Below are positions 7,300-14,505 of a stretch of 14,505 nt of DNA, one piece after another; the stretch's first letter is position 1, and every line of letters begins with the position of its first letter. The stretch spans positions 1 to 14,505 of the forward strand of contig JAQVDF010000004.1 in the NCBI GenBank assembly GCA_028698405.1, read 5' to 3'. Source of the DNA: Phenylobacterium sp. Its GTDB lineage: Bacteria > Pseudomonadota > Alphaproteobacteria > Caulobacterales > Caulobacteraceae. Under the pieces are notes generated by a model that made no database searches, was not told where the DNA came from, and saw only the letters and a list, made by a program, of their open reading frames with translations. The position numbers and the translations under genes were made by a program.

Positions 7300-8082
7300 T
7301 TAGCGCGGCGGCATGCGGATGGCGCCGTCGAGGCGGACGTGTTCGCCGTTGAAGTAGCCGTTGCGGCACATCTCGAGGGCCAGCGAGGCGTACTCCTCGG
7401 GGTTGCCGAGGCGCTTGGGGAACGGCACCGAAGCGGCCAGGGCGGCCTTCACGTTCTCCGGCGCGGCGTTCATCAGCGGGGTGTTGAAGATGCCCGGCAG
7501 GATGGTGTTCACGCGGATGCCGTCGTTCATCAGGTCGCGGGCGATCGGCAGGGTCATGCCGACGACGCCGCCCTTGGACGCCGAGTAGGCCGCCTGGCCG
7601 ACCTGGCCGTCGACCGCCGCCACCGAGGCGGTGTTGACGATCACGCCGCGCTCGCCGTCCTCCAGCGGATCCAGGGTCAGCATCCCGGCGGCCGACTTGG
7701 CGATGCAGCGGAAGGTGCCGATCAGGTTGATCTGGATGATGGTCTCGAAGATCTGCATCGGGTGAGCCTTGACCTCGCCCGTGGTCTTGTCGCGGGTGGC
7801 GGTCTTGGCCGCGAAGCCGGTGCCGGCGCAGTTGATCAGGATGCGCTCCTGGCCGTGCGCCTCGCGGGCCTTGGCGAAGGCCGCTTCGACCTCTTCGTCC
7901 TTGGTGACGTTGACCTTGCAGAAGACGCCGCCGACCTCCTTGGCCACGGCTTCGCCCTTTTGCTCGTTCATGTCGAAGATGGCCACCTTCACGCCGTGCG
8001 CGGCCAGCGCGCGGACGGTGGCTTCGCCGAGGCCCGAGGCCCCGCCGGTGACGACCGCGGCGACGGATCCGTTGAGTTGCAT
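7300..8082 (-). CDS. SDR family 3-hydroxyacyl-CoA dehydrogenase, type-2 (HSD10-like)
   Basis: A 260-aa classical short-chain dehydrogenase expected to oxidise 3-hydroxyacyl-CoA (or 2-methyl-3-hydroxybutyryl-CoA from isoleucine) with NAD+. The glycine motif TGGASGLG is at 12-19, and Asp37 at the end of strand 2 indicates NAD(H). NCAG is at 84-87, Asn119, Ser153, Tyr166 and Lys170 complete the catalytic tetrad, and the C-terminus [10 protein letters not shown] is characteristic of the HSD10 subgroup. The insertion between NCAG and Asn119 is also typical of that subgroup. The frame is open further upstream to 8130, but MQLNGSV at 8082 is where SDR homology begins, and CAGGGCG precedes it. It is a lone gene: no acyl-CoA dehydrogenase or thiolase is in view. 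It is divergent from the DUF1232 gene. Confidence 0.92.
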   Translation of the reverse strand: MQLNGSVAAVVTGGASGLGEATVRALAAHGVKVAIFDMNEQKGEAVAKEVGGVFCKVNVTKDEEVEAAFAKAREAHGQERILINCAGTGFAAKTATRDKTTGEVKAHPMQIFETIIQINLIGTFRCIAKSAAGMLTLDPLEDGERGVIVNTASVAAVDGQVGQAAYSASKGGVVGMTLPIARDLMNDGIRVNTILPGIFNTPLMNAAPENVKAALAASVPFPKRLGNPEEYASLALEMCRNGYFNGEHVRLDGAIRMPPR

Positions 8083-8141
8083 GGACGCCCTGCTCCCGAT
8101 TGCGTTTAGATAAAGTAGAGGAGGCGGCAAGGCTTAGCCCC
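8083..8141. promoter_or_regulatory. Compact divergent promoter region, HSD10-like gene / DUF1232 gene
   Basis: Only 59 nt separate the two divergent starts. On the minus strand TTGCCGC (8130-8124), a 13-nt spacer and TCTAAACG (8110-8103) resemble the Caulobacter housekeeping pattern TTGACGS-N10-14-GCTANAWC (6 of 7 in the -35, partial in the -10). This would start transcription shortly before the ATG at 8082. The AT-rich patch 8104-8115 is the only one here, so the plus-strand gene probably shares it. Its Shine-Dalgarno is either AAGG (8129-8132) or AGAGGAGG (8117-8124), both overlapping the minus-strand -35. Confidence 0.4.
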
Positions 8142-8567
8142 ATGAGCAGCGCATCAAAAGCGTCACCCGACGTCAAGGCGAGCGATTTCGATCCGCGCGG
8201 GCCGATCGATCCCTCGCGGGCCCTGGTCCCGGCGGTCGTGCGGGTGAACGAGCAGCGGGTGCGCCACGGCTTCTGGCCGAAGATCCGCAAGGTGGCGGCC
8301 CGCATCCCCTTCGCCTCGGACGTGGTCAGCCTGTGGTTCTGCGCGCGCGACCCGCAGACGCCGGCCACCGCCAAGGGGATGATGCTGGCGGGTCTGGCCT
8401 ATTTCGTGCTGCCGGCCGACGCCATTCCCGATGTCCTGGCGGTGATCGGCTACACCGACGACGCGGCGGTGATCGCCGCCCTGATGGCGCTTGTGGGCAC
8501 GAACGTGAAGAGCCGCCACCGCGAGGCTGCGCGCGCCTTCCTGAACCGGCTCGCCGAGGAGAAGTGA
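8142..8567 (+). CDS. DUF1232 (YkvA-like) small membrane-associated protein
   Basis: A 141-aa protein whose core, residues 77-120, is the DUF1232 domain: a hydrophobic helix GMMLAGLAYFVLPADAIPD (79-97), then VIGYTDDAAV (101-110) and a second hydrophobic helix. The P-x-D-x-IPD and G-Y-x-DD pattern is diagnostic of the family. The first 40 residues are polar and probably disordered. The molecular function of DUF1232 proteins is not established. ATG at 8142 is chosen over an in-frame TTG at 8100, because the TTG would run through the divergent promoter and AAGG lies 9 nt before the ATG. Its stop is 4 nt from the stop of the convergent transporter gene, so there is no room for a private terminator. 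Confidence 0.85.
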   Translation: MSSASKASPDVKASDFDPRGPIDPSRALVPAVVRVNEQRVRHGFWPKIRKVAARIPFASDVVSLWFCARDPQTPATAKGMMLAGLAYFVLPADAIPDVLAVIGYTDDAAVIAALMALVGTNVKSRHREAARAFLNRLAEEK

Positions 8568-8571
8568 GCGG

Positions 8572-9492
8572 TTAGCTCTCGTCGCCCAGCCGCTTGGCCG
8601 CCTGCGCCAGCCGGTGCTCGCGCCAGGTGATGAACAGGGTCGAGGCGACCACGATACCGGCCCCGACCAGGGTCCAGACCCCTGGCACCTCGCCGAACAG
8701 AAGGAAGCCGGCGGCGGCGGTGAACACCAGGCGGATGTAGTCGATGGGCGCCATGGCGGCCGCATCGCCGATCTGCATGCCCTTGATGTAGCAGCCCTGG
8801 GTGATGGTCCCGATCACCCCCATGGCGCAGAGCAGCACCAAGTCCACCGGCTCTGGCCAGCGCCACTCGATGAACGCCCCCGGCAGGGCGAAGATCAGCC
8901 CCAGCGTCGCCGACCAGACCAGCAGCACCATCGGGCTGTGATCTCTCGTCAGCACCTTCATGCCGGTGATCGTCAGGGCGAACAGGAAGGACGAGGCCAG
9001 CATGGCCATGGCCGGCAGCCCGACCTCGAAGCTCCCGCCCGCGCCGGGGCGGATCATCACCAAAACGCCCAGGAAGCCGACGACCGCCGCCGCGACCCGC
9101 AACGGCCCCACCGTCTCGCGCACCACGAAGGCGGCCAGCGGCACCATCCACAGGGTGCGGGTGAAGGACAGCGCGTTGGCGTCGGCCAGCGGCATCTTCT
9201 GGAAGGCGTAGAAGGACAGGATCATCCCCAGCGTGCCGGCGGAGGCGCGGAAGATCAGGATCCCCGGCCGGGTGGTGGCGAAGGCCGCGCCGCGGCGCTG
9301 GATGATGATCGGCAGCAGCACCACGAAGCCCGCCACCTGACGGTAGAAGGTCTGCAGCGGCGCCGAATAGTCGTCGCCGAGGTACTTGATCAGCGTGGTC
9401 ATCGCCGTGAAGCCGAGCGCCGAGGCCACCATCCACAGCGCGCCGTGTACGTTGGGCGTCAGCTTCGCGGCGAAGGCGGACTCGGCGCTCAC
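8572..9492 (-). CDS. DMT superfamily transporter, EamA type (10 TM)
   Basis: A 306-aa inner-membrane transporter with two EamA repeats of five helices: residues about 14-148 and 156-290. Each repeat opens with a helix of the G-A-x-W-M-V-x-S-A-L-G-F kind (17-28) and carries the conserved helix-4 end (ADANALSFTRTLWMVPLAAF, 103-122; DAAAMAPIDYIRLVFTAAAG, 243-262). EamA proteins move small metabolites, often outward (amino acids, drugs, S-adenosylmethionine-like compounds); the substrate cannot be predicted. It starts with GTG at 9492, overlapping the TGA of the upstream SDR (GTGA), so it is almost certainly translated by coupling. The short charged C-terminal tail is cytoplasmic in this family. 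Third gene of the MDR-SDR-transporter cluster. Confidence 0.88.
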   Translation of the reverse strand: MSAESAFAAKLTPNVHGALWMVASALGFTAMTTLIKYLGDDYSAPLQTFYRQVAGFVVLLPIIIQRRGAAFATTRPGILIFRASAGTLGMILSFYAFQKMPLADANALSFTRTLWMVPLAAFVVRETVGPLRVAAAVVGFLGVLVMIRPGAGGSFEVGLPAMAMLASSFLFALTITGMKVLTRDHSPMVLLVWSATLGLIFALPGAFIEWRWPEPVDLVLLCAMGVIGTITQGCYIKGMQIGDAAAMAPIDYIRLVFTAAAGFLLFGEVPGVWTLVGAGIVVASTLFITWREHRLAQAAKRLGDES

Positions 9493-10346
9493 GAGGCCTG
9501 TTGGGGCGTCGTCTCCAGCCCCAGCATGAGGGTGAAGGGCGAGGGCTGGTCCGGGTCCCAGGCGTGGCGGCTGCCGACGGTGATGCCGCCGTCGACGACG
9601 ATGTGGGTCCCCGAGACGAAGGCGCCGACGTCGGAGGCGAGGTAGAGCGCGGCCTCGGCGATATCGGACGGCAGGCCGGCCTTGGGCACCGGCTGCACGG
9701 TGGCGCCGAACTCGGCCGCCCGGGCGGCCATCTGGTCGGCGACCTCACGCGGCAGGCCCATCGAGGCGCCGAAGATGGAGGTGGCGATCAGACCGGGGCA
9801 GATGGCGTTCACGCGGATCTTCTGCGGCGAGAGCTGCGCGGCGGCCACCTTGCTCATGTGCAGCACCGCGGCCTTGGCCGAGGAATAGGCGATCGGGCCC
9901 CAGCCGGCCTGCATGCCGGCGATCGAAGCGGTGTTGATGATCGCCCCGCCGCCGCGCTCCAGCATCAGCGGCACGGCGTGCTTCATGCCGAGCGCCGGGC
10001 CCCGCACCAGCACCTGGAAGATCCAGTCCCAGCGGTCCGCCTCGATCTCGGAGATCTGGCGCATGGCGTCGCTGATGCCGGCGTTGTTGAACAGGATGTC
10101 GAGCCCGCCGAACTCGCTCTTGGCGCGGCCGACCGCGGCGGCGATCTGCGCCTCGTCGGTCACGTCGCAACGGGCGTAGACGACCTTTTCGCCGAACCGC
10201 TGCTCGAGCGCGCGGCCCTTCTCGTCCTGGATGTCGGCGGCGACGACCTTGCAGCCCTCGGCGACGAACAGCTCCACCGTGCCCAGGCCGATGCCCGAGG
10301 CCGCGCCGGTGATGACCGCGACCTTGCCCTCCAGACGACCCGCCAT
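9489..10346 (-). CDS. SDR family oxidoreductase with atypical active site (tetrad Asn replaced by Leu)
   Basis: A 285-aa classical-type short-chain dehydrogenase. The cofactor motif TGAASGIG is at 13-20, Asp38 after strand 2 favours NAD(H), DV at 61-62 contacts adenine, NNAG is at 87-90, and Ser141, Tyr154 and Lys158 form the catalytic triad. The N-x-x-G of helix 4 reads L-V-R-G (113-116), so the usual catalytic-tetrad Asn is Leu (codon CTG, 10010-10008). The C-terminus runs about 25 residues past the VDGG motif (251-254), longer than the 250-aa standard, and may shape the substrate pocket. Substrate unknown. The start ATG at 10346 has GGAGAG about 8 nt upstream. It sits 72 nt after the MDR gene with no terminator between, and overlaps the transporter by 4 nt. 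Confidence 0.9.
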   Translation of the reverse strand: MAGRLEGKVAVITGAASGIGLGTVELFVAEGCKVVAADIQDEKGRALEQRFGEKVVYARCDVTDEAQIAAAVGRAKSEFGGLDILFNNAGISDAMRQISEIEADRWDWIFQVLVRGPALGMKHAVPLMLERGGGAIINTASIAGMQAGWGPIAYSSAKAAVLHMSKVAAAQLSPQKIRVNAICPGLIATSIFGASMGLPREVADQMAARAAEFGATVQPVPKAGLPSDIAEAALYLASDVGAFVSGTHIVVDGGITVGSRHAWDPDQPSPFTLMLGLETTPQQAS

Positions 10347-10418
10347 CCCGTTTCTCTCCCGCTTCTCTTGTTGGTTAGCGGTGTTCAGTAACGGGCGGCG
10401 GGGCGTCCGTCGATAGCG

Positions 10419-11420
10419 TCAGTCGATGGTCACCACGACCTTGCCCATGGCCTTGCGGCTGGCCAGGTGAGTGATGGCGTCGGCCGCCTTTTCCAGCGGG
10501 AAGGTCTCGGAAACGTGCGGCCGGATCTTGCCCTGCTTGTAGAGCTCCAGCAGCTCCTCGACGTCGATCCGGTAGTTGTCCGGCTCGGCGTTGGTGAAGG
10601 CGCCCCAGAAGACGCCGACGATGTCCGCACCTTTCAGCAGCGGCAGGTTCAGCGGCAGGCGCGGAATGTCCCCGGCCGCGAAGCCGATCACCAGATAGCG
10701 GCCCTCCCAGGCGATCGAGCGGAAGGCCGGCTCGGCGTAGTCGCCGCCGACCGCGTCGTAGATCACGTTGGCGCCGTTCGGCCCGCAGGCGGTCTTGAAC
10801 AGCTCGGCGAGCTTTTTCTGGCCCTCGCGGTCGAACGGCCCGCGGCCGTAGACCACGCCGTCGTCGGCGCCGCGCGACTTGGCGAGGTCGACCTTCTCCT
10901 GGGTGGAGCAGGCGGCGATCACCCGCGCGCCCATCGCCTTGCCGAGCTCGACGGCGGCGAGGCCCACGCCGCCGGCCGCCCCCAGCACCAGCAGCGTCTG
11001 GCCGGGCTTCAGGTGGCCACGCCGCTTCAGGGCGTAGTGCGAGGTGCCGTAGGTCATGATGAAGGCGGCTGCCTCGTCCCAGGGCATGTTGTCCGGGATG
11101 TGGATCAGCTTGGCCGCCGGCAGGGCGATCTGCTCGGCCATGCCGCCCCAGCCGGTGTTGCCCAGCACCCGGTCGCCGACCTTGACGTTGGTGACGCCCT
11201 CGCTGACCGCCTTGACAATGCCGGCCACCTCGCCGCCCGGCGAGAACGGCCGCTGCGGCTTGTACTGGTACTTGTCCTCGATGATCAGCACGTCGGGGAA
11301 GTTGACGCCGCAGGCCTTCACGCTGATCACCGCGTGGCCCGGCTTGGCTTCCGGAGAGGGCAGCTCGCCCAGTTCCAGCGTCTCGGGGCCCCCGACCGCC
11401 TTGCTCAGCACAGCCTTCAT
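10419..11420 (-). CDS. NADPH:quinone oxidoreductase-like MDR protein, zinc-free
   Basis: A 333-aa medium-chain dehydrogenase/reductase of the quinone oxidoreductase branch, expected to reduce quinones or alpha,beta-unsaturated carbonyls with NADPH. The N-terminal GroES-like domain (1-~125) contains KACGVNFPDVL (35-45) and PFSPGGEVAGIV (58-69). The His of the zinc-enzyme GHE motif is Gly here, and there is no four-Cys structural zinc loop, so it is a zinc-free member. The Rossmann domain opens with VLGAAGGVG (145-153). The C-terminus GKVVVTID is typical. Family length is about 325-335 aa. The start ATG at 11420 has GGAGAG (11431-11426) 5 nt upstream. It is the first gene of a probable three-gene operon with the SDR and EamA transporter, and is divergent from otsA. 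Confidence 0.92.
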   Translation of the reverse strand: MKAVLSKAVGGPETLELGELPSPEAKPGHAVISVKACGVNFPDVLIIEDKYQYKPQRPFSPGGEVAGIVKAVSEGVTNVKVGDRVLGNTGWGGMAEQIALPAAKLIHIPDNMPWDEAAAFIMTYGTSHYALKRRGHLKPGQTLLVLGAAGGVGLAAVELGKAMGARVIAACSTQEKVDLAKSRGADDGVVYGRGPFDREGQKKLAELFKTACGPNGANVIYDAVGGDYAEPAFRSIAWEGRYLVIGFAAGDIPRLPLNLPLLKGADIVGVFWGAFTNAEPDNYRIDVEELLELYKQGKIRPHVSETFPLEKAADAITHLASRKAMGKVVVTID

Positions 11421-11753
11421 CGCGTCTCTCCGCTGGGTTTCGCTTCGGCCGCGGACGCTAGCCCAGCGGGCCGCGGCGCGGAAGGCCGCATCCGAACAAT
11501 CGTTTGACTGTTACGTCGGAGTGGCGTCGGCGGCCGGCGAATCCGCGAAGGTGATGCCTGAGTATTGATCGACACCGGTTGGCGGGGCCCGCCGAAGTCG
11601 CGCGAAATCCCGAGCTCACGATGAAGTGTAGCCCGAAGAGACGCGGTTGGTGGACATCGGCGAGCGCCATATCTAGCCCCTTTCCTGGGGGATAGCCGTT
11701 CGGATTTGGCCCGGCTCTGCGGGACAAGTCTGAGACATAACCTTAGAGGTCTC
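11421..11753. other. 333-nt divergent intergenic region between MDR operon and otsA
   Basis: No convincing gene lies here. A minus-strand ORF crosses it but is Arg/Pro/Ser-rich and matches no family. The base composition is less GC-rich in two places: around 11491-11515, where a palindromic candidate operator sits, and around 11665-11753, just before otsA. The second patch includes CTAG-CCCC-TTTCCT-GGGG-GATAG (11673-11695), which can form an interrupted hairpin in the otsA leader. Neither a clear sigma-70 pair nor the alphaproteobacterial general-stress EcfG pattern (GGAAC, then GTT) was found for otsA. The otsA Shine-Dalgarno is AGAGG (11744-11748), 5 nt before its GTG. Confidence 0.5.
11493..11512. 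promoter_or_regulatory. Palindromic candidate operator upstream of the MDR-SDR-transporter operon
   Basis: Two overlapping imperfect dyads share this spot: CGAAC-AATC-GTTTG (11493-11506, one mismatch) and AACAATC-GTTT-GACTGTT (11495-11512, one mismatch). The first resembles the C/GAAAC-N4-GTTTG/C type of site bound by PsrA-like TetR regulators. It lies 73 nt upstream of the MDR start codon and about 250 nt from otsA, so the MDR operon is the likelier target. No regulator gene is in the window. Confidence 0.35.
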
Positions 11754-13160
<1,407 letters not shown>

Positions 13161-13164
13161 GCGT

Positions 13165-14385
13165 TCAGCCCGCGGGCTGGGCGCAGTTGCCGTCGATCGT
13201 CTCGCCGGCGAAGGCGCGGCTGACGAAGGGCGTGGAGTCCTGCCGCGAGCCGTTCACCGCCCCGGAGTGGTCGAGCTCAGGATAGAGCCGCCATTCCACG
13301 CGCGTGCCGGCCGCGCAGGCGTCGCGCACCAGGGCCTCCTGCATCGGCGGCGGCACGTCGCGGTCCTGCCCGCCCGTGCCCATGAACACCGGGTGATCTA
13401 TCTTGACCGTCGGATAGCTCATCAGGCCGTAGACCCGGGTCAGCAGCGGCGTCGGGTCGACCTTGAAGGCCGTGTTGAGGCTCAGACGCTCGGCCATGGT
13501 GCTCTCGAACACCTTGCCGATGCACTGCGAGGCGCCGACCCCGATCGTCCGCATGGCCGGTTCGGTCAGATAGTCCTCGAAGCGGAACGACGGATCGGTC
13601 TGCTTGACGAGATAGAGCATCAGCAGCGTGTAGCCGAAGGTGGGCTGCACCTCGTCGCGCGGCCGGGTGGCCAGCGTCTGGGCCTGCACCTCGGGCGAGA
13701 AGTGGGGGGTGCCGGTCGCCACCGTGCCGCGGATGTCGAGGTCGGGCGCGTACGCCGTGGCGTAGGCCGCCGTGGCGAAGGCCGCGCCGCCCCCCTGCGA
13801 CTGGCCGATCAGCACCACCTGCTTCGACAGGTTCAGGTCCGCACCCTGCACGGCGCGGATGGAGTCCAGCACGCTGTAGGCCGCCGGCCGGGTGGCGAGG
13901 TAGGGGTGGCCGCCGGGCGCGCCCAGGCCCTGGTAGTCCGAGGCCACCACCGCGTAGCCCTGCTCCAGCCAGTGGTTGAGGTAGGTCACGTCGCGCTCGC
14001 TGCGCCCGGCCCAGGAGGGGGCGCAGACGTCGGCCACCCCGACCGTGCCGTGGGCCCAGGCCAGCAGCGGCCAGCCGCCCTCCGGGGCCTCACCCTTGGG
14101 CAGGAAGAGGGCGCCGGAGACGTAGACCGGGCTCTGGCCGTCCAGCCCGTCGGTGCTGGTGTAGAGGATGCGCAGCCCCTGGCCGGCGTTGGCCAGCACG
14201 AGCTTCTCGGGCAGCGGCTCGGTGCGCAGCATCTTGCCGGGCCCCGCGGGCAGCGACTCGTTCCAGACGTAGAAGTCGGAGACCCCGCCGTCGCCCATCT
14301 TCGGATCCGGCGTCGCGGCGCCGGCCGCGGCGGCGCTGACGGCGAAGGCGGCGGCGAGCAGCGCCGCGGGCAGTCTACGGGTCAT
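13165..14385 (-). CDS. Secretory lipase family (LIP) alpha/beta-hydrolase, exported
   Basis: A 406-aa predicted secreted esterase/lipase. Residues 1-25 form a Sec-type signal peptide: MTRR, a long Leu/Ala stretch, and likely cleavage near AAAGAA-TP. The mature part has the LIP-family pattern: oxyanion region AWAHGTVG (109-116), SDYQGLGAPGGHPYL (149-163), nucleophile elbow GQSQGG (194-199, Ser196), likely acid Asp341 in GGQDRDVPP, and His373 in LDHSGAVN. Four Cys (121, 288, 357, 401) could form two disulfides after export. The family is best known from Candida lipases and actinobacteria; substrate here is unknown (short to medium acyl esters are typical). The start is ATG at 14385, 6 nt after a GGGGGG Shine-Dalgarno, since an open upstream stretch to 14415 would mask the signal peptide. 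It is convergent with otsA. Confidence 0.9.
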   Translation of the reverse strand: MTRRLPAALLAAAFAVSAAAAGAATPDPKMGDGGVSDFYVWNESLPAGPGKMLRTEPLPEKLVLANAGQGLRILYTSTDGLDGQSPVYVSGALFLPKGEAPEGGWPLLAWAHGTVGVADVCAPSWAGRSERDVTYLNHWLEQGYAVVASDYQGLGAPGGHPYLATRPAAYSVLDSIRAVQGADLNLSKQVVLIGQSQGGGAAFATAAYATAYAPDLDIRGTVATGTPHFSPEVQAQTLATRPRDEVQPTFGYTLLMLYLVKQTDPSFRFEDYLTEPAMRTIGVGASQCIGKVFESTMAERLSLNTAFKVDPTPLLTRVYGLMSYPTVKIDHPVFMGTGGQDRDVPPPMQEALVRDACAAGTRVEWRLYPELDHSGAVNGSRQDSTPFVSRAFAGETIDGNCAQPAG

Positions 14386-14415
14386 TCGGTATCCCCCCTT
14401 TGTCGTTGCGGCCAA

Positions 14416-14443
14416 GTTGGCGCGAACGGCCGGCCAGCGTCAA
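14416..14443 (-). promoter_or_regulatory. Candidate Caulobacter-type promoter of the secretory lipase
   Basis: On the minus strand TTGACGC (14443-14437), a 13-nt spacer and GCGCCAAC (14423-14416) follow the Caulobacter housekeeping pattern TTGACGS-N10-14-GCTANAWC. The -35 matches 7 of 7 and the -10 about 5 of 7. It ends 30 nt before the ATG, leaving a short leader that contains the G-rich Shine-Dalgarno. Confidence 0.45.
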
Positions 14444-14456
14444 ACCGTCCGCGCAA

Positions 14457-14486
14457 TTGGCGCTTAAGGGGTTCGCCCCCTATATT
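14457..14486 (+). promoter_or_regulatory. Strong vegetative-type promoter reading out of the right edge
   Basis: TTGGCG (14457-14462), an 18-nt spacer and TATATT (14481-14486) make a good sigma-70-type promoter pointing right. The spacer contains a perfect dyad GGGG-TTCG-CCCC (14468-14479). The downstream gene lies beyond the window. The GC-box directly before TATA resembles promoters of highly expressed genes in alphaproteobacteria, but that is an impression and not a match I can verify. Confidence 0.55.
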
Positions 14487-14505
14487 CGCGCCCGCAAGCC
14501 GGGGC

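Noticed and set aside
8100..8141. TTG start extending the DUF1232 protein by 14 residues
   Set aside because: It would place coding sequence over the divergent promoter, and the ATG at 8142 has an adequate Shine-Dalgarno.
11706..11753. TTG start extending OtsA by 16 residues
   Set aside because: GT20 homology starts at SRLIVISNR, and the GTG at 11754 has AGAGG 5 nt upstream.
14386..14415. Longer N-terminus for the secretory lipase
   Set aside because: It would put a polar extension before the signal peptide, and the G-rich Shine-Dalgarno lies directly before the ATG at 14385.

Overview
The window is a stretch of very GC-rich, densely packed chromosome. It reads like the core genome of an alphaproteobacterium, most likely a Caulobacterales relative (Caulobacter or Phenylobacterium type). 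This rests on overall GC, on a 1,600-residue-class NAD-glutamate dehydrogenase like Caulobacter GdhZ, and on promoter-like sites of the Caulobacter TTGACG / GCTANAWC type. It is a judgement from reading, not from a database search. There is no phage, transposase, CRISPR array, rRNA or tRNA.

Left third (1-5569, all minus strand): an AI-2E/PerM-family membrane protein lies upstream of the NAD-dependent glutamate dehydrogenase gene (gdhZ). The window cuts off gdhZ after 1,415 codons, so its C-terminus is missing. The 160-nt gap between the two holds two strong hairpins, a possible promoter and a 48-codon leader ORF whose stop overlaps the gdhZ start.

Middle (5680-8567): a DUF853/HerA-type P-loop ATPase on the plus strand faces an HSD10-like 3-hydroxyacyl-CoA dehydrogenase on the minus strand. 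The gap between these convergent genes contains a 76-nt cloverleaf-like nested palindrome followed by a 9-bp terminator-like hairpin. A small DUF1232 (YkvA-like) membrane protein is divergent from the dehydrogenase across only 59 nt.

Right half (8572-14505): three minus-strand genes form a probable operon: zinc-free quinone oxidoreductase (MDR), then an SDR lacking the usual catalytic-tetrad Asn, then a DMT/EamA transporter. The SDR and transporter overlap as GTGA. The operon's 5' side is a 333-nt divergent region with a palindromic candidate operator, shared with otsA (trehalose-6-phosphate synthase, GTG start, no otsB in view). An exported LIP-family secretory lipase is convergent with otsA. 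A strong vegetative-type promoter at the right edge fires out of the window.

The most plausible uncharacterised unit is the MDR-SDR-transporter cluster with its operator. The most unusual DNA structure is the cloverleaf palindrome at 7175-7250. Otherwise this is ordinary metabolic and housekeeping territory.
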